NCBI RefSeq assembly: GCF_018446385.1 | Contig: NC_055987.1 | Span: 11,927,705 to 11,991,704, forward strand | Reading direction: 5' to 3' | DNA: 64,000 nucleotides | DNA from: Zingiber officinale | Taxonomy: Eukaryota > Streptophyta > Magnoliopsida > Zingiberales > Zingiberaceae | Shown: positions 58,301 through 64,000 of the stretch, one piece after another | Numbering within the stretch: position 1 is the stretch's first letter | Layout of the letters: each line of letters begins with the position of its first letter | Position numbers and translations under genes: made by a program | The notes under the pieces: model-generated | What the model saw: only the letters and a program-made list of their open reading frames with translations | What the model was told of the DNA's origin: nothing | The model's database searches: none

Positions 58301-61160
58301 CAGTTTATTAAATGTGAGATGTTAATCTCTAGATTTGATTGTTTTTTTTTTAGTTCAAGCTTTTGGCATGATACCCTTATTTGTAATCTTCTCCTTACAG
58401 TTACAATATTTTTGCATGTATTCCTGCTTCCTCAATTTCTTGGATATCGATTTTATCTGCTATTATCTAAAAATTTTCCTCTCTATCTTTGTTCTACAAA
58501 GATCTCAGACAAAAGCTCTCTATCTTTTGTGTATAGAATTACTATGAAATTGATGCACCAGTAAATAACATGCATGAAGCATGATCACCGCACCCCACTT
58601 CATGCTCTCATGAGTAGTTTCTCTAAATGTCAGTGGTTTTGCATAGATTGTTTGACTTTCCATCTTGCTTTTACTTTATTACTATTGATCTTGCTAATTA
58701 GATTACAAATTAGCATCAATCTTACTGGATTACCTTGTGGTTATTTTGTCCATTGAATTTCTACAGTTCTACATTGACCCAGTGAGTGGTTATGAATTCC
58801 GCTCTCTAAAGGATGCCTTTCGCTACATTGAAACTGGTGACATTGAGAGATGCTTATGCAAGCCAAAGACAAGAAGGATCTCTGACCTCAATACCTGTGA
58901 GATGGAATCTCCTGTAAGCATTTCATTTCTGTTCATTTTGAAAGTTGTTATTGTTTTTGATATTCTATTTTTTCTTTAATCTATTTTTTCTTTAAGTAGG
59001 TGATTGCTTACGTGTTAGCAGTATGTTTTTTGTTTGATATATAATTAGAATGCCTTTTTGTCATATAGAATGTCAAAATTATTTTCTTGGTTTTTTAAGT
59101 TATGAGAAGAATTTTTCATTTGTGTCTGATTCTAGTCAGTAGTCATAACTAGGAGCTTGTATAAAAATTCTCTCCCCTTAAGATAATAAAACTGGGAGAT
59201 GATACAGTTTCGGAATTTTTTTATTTATATATAGTAATTATAAGATAAATATATTTTTGGTGTATATAAAAATAAGTTGTATATTGATTTTGTATAAGTT
59301 TTCAATTATTGAATAATTTAATATTGTTAGAAAAAAAAAAATTAAAAATAGGTTTATTTAAATAAAATTGAAATATCACATATCCTTAGGAATTGTTTAA
59401 ATTAATTAAATAAAATAATTAATTATCGGGAAAAGAAACCACGACCGCGATTGATCGCCCGCAACTCCTCTGGCGCAGCCGAGACGAGGATACCTCCTGT
59501 GCCGGTTTCGGCTACTAGCGGAACAGTAAAAACTATCTGTGCCACCAGGCACGGAACAACATTTCATTCTATGGTGAAGACAAAATATAAAGAGTACTTC
59601 ACCGGAAATTTACCTACTCATATGAAATTCTGAGATAGTGGTCTACTACTCCACCTTTGTATTTGAACACAAATCATCTTGTTAGATACTATTCAGGTGA
59701 AGATTCATGTTTTGAAATAGTTTAGATCTATCACGGGATGGCTGATTTTGTTTTTGTAAAATCCATCTTAGACCCTTAGTCCATTTGAATTATGATTTGC
59801 AGCTTCATGAATCCAAAATAGTAGACTCGAAAGAGAATAAATCAGAGAAATGCCTATTCACTGGAGGGAAACACAACTTGGATGTGAAGATGGAGACCAA
59901 CACCAATGAATTTCCAGGGGAGTCAGAAGCACCTCTAGATCATGTCTGTGAAACAAGTAATTTCATCAACTCATCCACATAAATTACTACTCATGCTTTG
60001 AATTTATTAAACTTTGCTTTATACTTTCTACCGAAGGAGAGTCTTGGCGCAACGGTAAAGTTGTTGCTTTGTGACCAAAAGGTCACGGGTTGGAATCCTG
60101 AAAACAGTCTCTTGCAAAAAAGCAGGGTAAGGCTGTGTATAATATAGATCCTTCCCCGGGACCCCGCATAGCAGGAGTTTTGTGCACGGGCTACCCTTTT
60201 CATACTATCTACTAGACCAATCTTGACATTTCCTGGTGTGTCAAAGTGTAGGAAATAATCAGATAGGCCCTTTCTAATTCATGTTCTCACAATACAGATG
60301 CAAATTCTGGTTTCATGATGTCACCGGGCACTAAGCAGTTAGATTGGCACCATGAAAAAGAGATCACAATAGTTGGTAGTCCCAATTCAATATGCCATGA
60401 AGATAAGGAATCTAGAATAGTGGAATCCGACAAACATGAAGCTATGGTGGCAGCAACAAAAACGCTATCAGCATTCAACAGCTCTTGTCTCTCTAAGTTG
60501 CAAAGTGTCACATTTGATGGACTTGTATCTGCAGAGCAGCTGAACAATGGTGATGACTATATACCTTGTCAACCAGATAAGATAACAAATGGGCTAGGCT
60601 TGCCAACTTCGGATGAAAATTTGTTGGCAAGTACAGAGGAAGAGAACTTGAATTTCAAGAAGCCTAAAAGGACAAGAAATTATTCATCAAGCAACACTCA
60701 TAGTATCAAAACAATCACAATGCCCCTTCGGTCATCTCCACGATTGGCTGCACTTCGAGCTGATACTGAAAGCAAATCCGAGCTGGTAAAGAAGTGGAAG
60801 ACAGAAGCAAAACCTCTTGATCTGCCACATGTGAATTCATTAAGTGAAAGTCATAATACAAGTGACATTCCATCAATATCATCTGACAACCCTGAAATTT
60901 TGAAGAAGACACATCTTTCTTTTGCAGAAGCTGCTCCACTGGCTGAATCAGGAATTAACATAGACAATCCAGTCTCAAAACTCACTTCGATCTTTGGAAA
61001 TTCGTGGTCAGATCCATGCTTAGAATTTGCCTTTAAGACACTGATAGGGGATCTTCCAGCATTGGATAATACTTCAATATTCCATGACTGTTCTCAGCAA
61101 CAGCAGCAGCAGCAGCAGCAACAACAACAAAGTAGTTCAGCTAGAAGTTTGAAAGACTAG
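55375..61160 (+). CDS. Methyl-CpG-binding domain protein, plant MBD13-like
   Basis: Exons: 55375-55458, 57841-58038, 58166-58240, 58767-58913, 59803-59956, 60298-61160; all GT-AG, joining in frame to 506 residues. Two MBD repeats are visible: residues about 9-50 (LPDGWTAVAKTTRSGATLW, DPSTGSGFYSKEEVLKHL) and about 100-142 (LPPGWIKETRPRK, DPVSGYEFRSLKDAFRYIETGD). Introns fall at the same point in each repeat, a sign of internal duplication. C-terminal motifs are SPRLAALRAD and SDPCLEFAFKTLIGDLP, and there is a 12-Gln tract (residues 486-497). The gene is nuclear and predicted to read methylated DNA. Which methylation is bound, if any, cannot be judged. A TAG at 61158 ends it, though the same frame stays open for 80 more codons. 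Confidence 0.92.
56157..56656 (-). mobile_element. Solo LTR (500 bp) in intron 1 of MBD gene, TSD GGAGT
   Basis: TGATAGAAAT at 56157 and ACCAACA at 56656, flanked by GGAGT at 56152-56156 and 56657-56661. On the minus strand a TATATAAG promoter word (56469-56478) supports minus orientation. No internal region, so it is a solo LTR. Family not identified, but it lacks the SIRE-type repeats seen elsewhere. Confidence 0.85.
58914..59802 (+). other. MBD gene intron 4, with a GC-rich patch
   Basis: Mostly AT-rich, but 59440-59640 is a distinct patch with normal composition and an open frame on the plus strand (MIARNSSGAAE start, HMKF end, 59451-59633). I cannot match it to a known exon or transposon. 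It has no good splice-site pair in the right phase that I would defend. Confidence 0.4.
60036..60200 (+). mobile_element. Au-type SINE in intron 5 of the MBD gene
   Basis: tRNA-derived short interspersed element. Starts GGAGAGTCTTGGCGCAACGG (A box within), has B box GGGTTGGAATCC (one change from GGTTCGAATCC), then GCAGGGTAAGGCTG and CCGGGACCCCGCATAGC, and ends CTACCCTTTT. These blocks match the widespread plant Au SINE as I recall it. Imperfect target duplication ATACTTTCTAC (60021-60031) and ATACTATCTAC (60202-60212). It fills about half of this 341-bp intron. Pol III transcribed in principle; its mobility depends on LINE proteins. Confidence 0.92.
61095..61130 (+). repeat. CAG/CAA polyglutamine tract in MBD gene
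   Basis: Twelve codons, (CAG)/(CAA) mixed, encoding residues 486-497 close to the C-terminus. CAG-rich in the centre, hence prone to length change. Confidence 0.95.
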
Positions 61161-62150
61161 GATTTGTTAGCACTACGTAGCATCGGACAGCTTAGCCAAA
61201 ATGAACATTTTGTGCAGCTGGAACCACCTAAGAATAACAGGTTGCCCTTCAGAGGCAACAAAATTTGCTTGGCAAAAACAACTTGCAGTCCCCAAAATCT
61301 TGAAGGAACTCCACTGGAGACTGTAACTGAACCCTTGAGTTATTGGAAAAGAAAGAAAGATGAAATTGTCTGTAACAATAATGTCTTTTGGATATTGTTT
61401 TAGAGTTTGAACCTATTCTTTTGCACGGCAGCATGCTGAGGAAGAGGATGATTTTGTATCTCTTAAATCACTCTTCCTGATGCTCCTCTTTTGGTACTGT
61501 AACTGTAGTAAAAAGGACTTTTTTAGTTTATTAACAATTTAGTTATTTCATCTTTGGTTTTTTGGTAAGATTGCATGCCATCTTATATTAATCGCCTATT
61601 ATTCCCCCGAATAGTTGAAGGTTTTCACTTGTTGGATCCTTTCGCAAGTGAAATTAATTTTAATAACTTAGATAATTTTTTAAATTATATAGTTTTATTT
61701 ATTCAAACCAATCTTAAATCGTATAAAATTATCAATAAACATATCATTTATTTAATATTACTTTTTATATTAATTCATATGAGACAATTTATTTTTAATG
61801 CAATTAACATCACCAATTATTATTTTTATCTAATTACCTAGAAGTGAAATGAAATGGAATTACATGATATAAACCATATCATTAAATGAAATGACAACGA
61901 GCTCGAGAAAACTTCATTAAAAAAATAACTAATAGTTACCTAATCAGTAGTAAAATTTTATGGCCTCTAGTTAATGTAAGTTTAAATCTAAAAACTGTTA
62001 GCAGGAGTTCAACCTTGTTACTTTTATTAGAAACGTAAAATAATGTTATGTCTCATGTCATCGGTTAAAACTAAAAAAATTAGTTTTTAAAAGATATCAA
62101 TAATCATCGTGTCCAAATCGACCAAGGTGGTGGACTAGAAATATGGTGCT
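61161..62150. other. 3' region of MBD gene and AT-rich intergenic DNA
   Basis: 61161-61400 continues the MBD reading frame after the TAG. 61400-61560 looks like 3' UTR. 61600-61990 is AT-rich without a supported gene. ORFs in the AT-rich part (61575-61841) are low complexity. Confidence 0.45.
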
Positions 62151-63460
62151 CTCTTTGATTCGATAAAGATTTGTTGTGATCTGTAAAATAGGGAACGCCA
62201 GTATCAGATCCGGAATGAGTTTTTAGCGTTGGCTCTCCAACACTCAAGTCAGTTTCTGGAGATGTGTAAAACAGTAGACACTATAGCATAGGTGTATAGA
62301 AACGAAGTTACGTATACCTCTCCCTGTAGATGAGACCCCCTTTTATATCATTACTATAGTGTTCATGCATGCATCCTAAAGTATAGATACATTTTTCTAA
62401 GTGTCCTAGGAAAAGACAAGTTAAAAAGTGTCTCTGACACAATTTCTTAAGTAGTTATGTAATTCTCTGATGTAACAGCCTAGAAGCTTCGAAAGTACGA
62501 TTATTTGCTAAACATGCATTGCTATCAGCGACACAAATTCCTAAAAGGATATGATAAGATATTTGGTGGGATTATGTGCAGCCGACCGGAGTCTGCTTGG
62601 CTGGGCTGTCTCTGCTCGGTAGAATCCTTATGGCTTGCCGACCCCCTTTGATTGGATGCGAAGCTCGATCGACGAGACCGCCTATTGCTTAGCTCTGTTA
62701 TTGAGGGCAATTTTATCCGGTCGGGGAGTCTGAGCTAGTACCATCCACTTGGCAGTACCAAGTCCGCTCGGCCATACTGGTCCTCTCGGCCGACTTGGCT
62801 ACCCTGCTTGACTTTGTCTTCCACGTCAACTGGTCTTCCTTACTGACCTATCTTTGGTGGGACCTCCCATCATTATCGGATCAGAAGCCTCTCCTTTAAG
62901 TTTAGTTAAAGGAGATTGGAAGTCCGACTGACCGGACCATTAGTATGTTCTTGTGCCTCTCTCCTCGACCAAGCGCTCAACCACTCAGGGTCTCCCATAG
63001 ACTTTGCTGACGTCCTTACACGGTTTTATAGCTGTCGTTCAGCTGCTGATGGTGAAGACATTCGATTTTATAGCCGTCGTTCGACTGTTGATGGCGTAGA
63101 CATTTGGTTTTAGAGCCAATGTTTGGTTGTTGATGGTGAAGACATTCGATTTTATAGTCGTCGTTCGACTGTTGATGGCGAAGACATTCGGTTTTATAGT
63201 CATCGTTCAGCTGCTGATGGCGAAGACATTTGGTTTTATAGTCACTGTTCGGCTCCGTCATGTGCGTTACTTAGCCAATTTTCTGACTCTTTGCTGAGCT
63301 CTACTTCCGACTGCAGTGCTTCCTAATTGCCCCTGCTGTCACTGTAATTTTTAGAGAATCGTTCAAATCTTTACCCATTAATGTAGAGCACACTCAGCTA
63401 TGCCTTGTAATCATGCTTTTTACCTCATCATTAATGTCACCTATAACAGAATGCAATGTG
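62150..63460 (+). mobile_element. Probable Gypsy LTR and leader (family shared with 25.7-26.3 kb)
   Basis: Shares reversed blocks with 25690-26330. Has a TATA-like TTTTATATCATTACTATAG at about 62340-62358 in plus orientation. The sections GTCGGGGAGTCTGAGC and TCGGCCGACTTGG are typical of plant gypsy LTRs. Exact ends are not visible, since the window ends before the partner LTR. Confidence 0.55.
63019..63256. repeat. 42-bp tandem repeat, 5 to 6 copies
   Basis: Unit reads TCAGCTGCTGATGG, GAAGACATTCG, GTTTTATAGTC with copies differing by a few bases. The spacing is 42 bp, so both strands stay open and give repeated 14-residue peptides (KTECLRHQQSNDDY on the minus strand). It lies within the gypsy LTR or leader region, so the peptides are not evidence for a gene. 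Confidence 0.88.
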
Positions 63461-63842
63461 GTGCCTCTACATGCCGCCGCATGCATGATGTGACAGATGA
63501 CTTTTTGGGATTGATGTGATTGCTACCTTTTGAATTCAATGGTCGCGATGAATCCCCATTTTCCCAAACTCTAGATCGGACAGTCCAGAGAGGTCGTAGA
63601 CGGGGTTTGTAAGCCCATACCTTTTCTTTTGGCACCATCGTCTTCCTCACTCTCGCCTTCTTCCTTCTTTGTTCGCCATTGACGGTCTCCACTACTCCCG
63701 TAAGTTCCTCCTCCTTTTCCGCTCTCAATCCTTGATTTCTATTCATGATCCCATGGTCCATCCAACTTCTTCTCCTTAAGCCATTGTTGGCTTATGGTAT
63801 ACTTCCACCAAATATGATTTCAACAGGGATGAGATTCTCTAA

Positions 63843-63998
63843 ATGAAAATGACTTACCACTTCCTTGACAACTATCAAATTGCTATGCCTTCTTCCTATG
63901 CGCGTCCCCACACCCCGCCGGATGGCTTCCTTCCCTTCTTTAAAGATCAATTTTTGGCCGACTTGCGTTTTCCTTCCTCTGCACCAGTTAGTACCTAA
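63843..63998 (+). pseudogene. Gypsy-type transposon leader-ORF fragment (PF04195-like)
   Basis: Short frame MKMTYHFLDNYQIAMPSSYA, then PHTPPDGFLPFFKDQF, which resembles the putative gypsy-type transposon domain seen at the start of Tat-lineage elements (PPEGF and GLRFP elements). A TAA occurs at the window end. The region before it (63480-63842) is not coding in the same frame. Confidence 0.5.
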
Positions 63999-64000
63999 TT

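Noticed and set aside
60036-60110. tRNA gene on the plus strand
   Set aside because: A and B box words are present, but no anticodon arm or acceptor stem closes; the downstream conserved tail identifies an Au-type SINE.
61575-61841. 88-residue Ile/Leu/Phe-rich frame resembling a membrane protein
   Set aside because: It lies in very AT-rich intergenic DNA where such hydrophobic frames arise by chance; no start context or homologue is known.
63016-63261. Small protein with 14-residue repeats
   Set aside because: Openness follows from a 42-bp tandem repeat; it is open on both strands and lies in a gypsy leader.

Overview
This is nuclear DNA from a flowering plant, most likely a monocot. The three host genes are split by many GT-AG introns, and about two thirds of the window is nested transposable elements dominated by long-LTR Ty1/Copia elements of the SIRE/Maximus type. 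The dense GATCGATC-rich and CTTCACTCACTAGG-rich LTRs suggest Zingiberales (ginger or banana relatives), but that is a guess from recall and not a tested placement.

Layout. 1-12029: nested retrotransposons. A plus-strand Copia LTR (57-1513) cuts a minus-strand LTR (1514-2334). Next comes a decayed minus-strand SIRE-type Copia element (about 2335-11984: RNase H, RT, integrase, protease, AT-rich spacer, gag, PBS, 5' LTR), itself interrupted by a solo LTR (5603-7026, TSD ACTTA). 12030-15858: a complete LTR element with only gag remains (TSD CCATG), inserted about 740 bp upstream of the first host gene. 16600-20524 (+): SRP receptor alpha subunit, nine coding exons. 21546-25322 (-): an NT-C2 plus coiled-coil protein, eight coding exons, convergent with the first gene. 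About 25690-26330: a gypsy-like LTR fragment.

27317-53588: one CACTA (En/Spm) DNA transposon with CACTA termini, a TTT target duplication at both ends, TACCGACGG subterminal repeats, and plus-strand tnp2 and TnpA-like remnants. Three insertions swell it to 26 kb: an array LTR-gag-LTR-gag-LTR-gag-LTR (28772-44688) flanked as a whole by GATTA, a 2.36-kb solo LTR (48851-51207, TSD GTTAC), and a decayed LTR (52167 to about 53510).

55375-61160 (+): a methyl-CpG-binding-domain protein of the plant MBD13 type, six coding exons, with a 500-bp solo LTR in intron 1 and an Au-type SINE in intron 5. 62150-64000: start of a plus-strand gypsy (Tat-like) element with a 42-bp tandem repeat.

The most notable structure is the tandem gag-only LTR array with a single pair of flanking target duplications, sitting inside the CACTA tnp2 gene. 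No prokaryotic-type operon, CRISPR or tRNA gene is present. The three host genes appear functionally unrelated: protein targeting to the ER, a cytoskeleton/membrane-linked coiled-coil protein, and chromatin reading. All exon models were made by reading splice sites and homology from memory, without transcript data.
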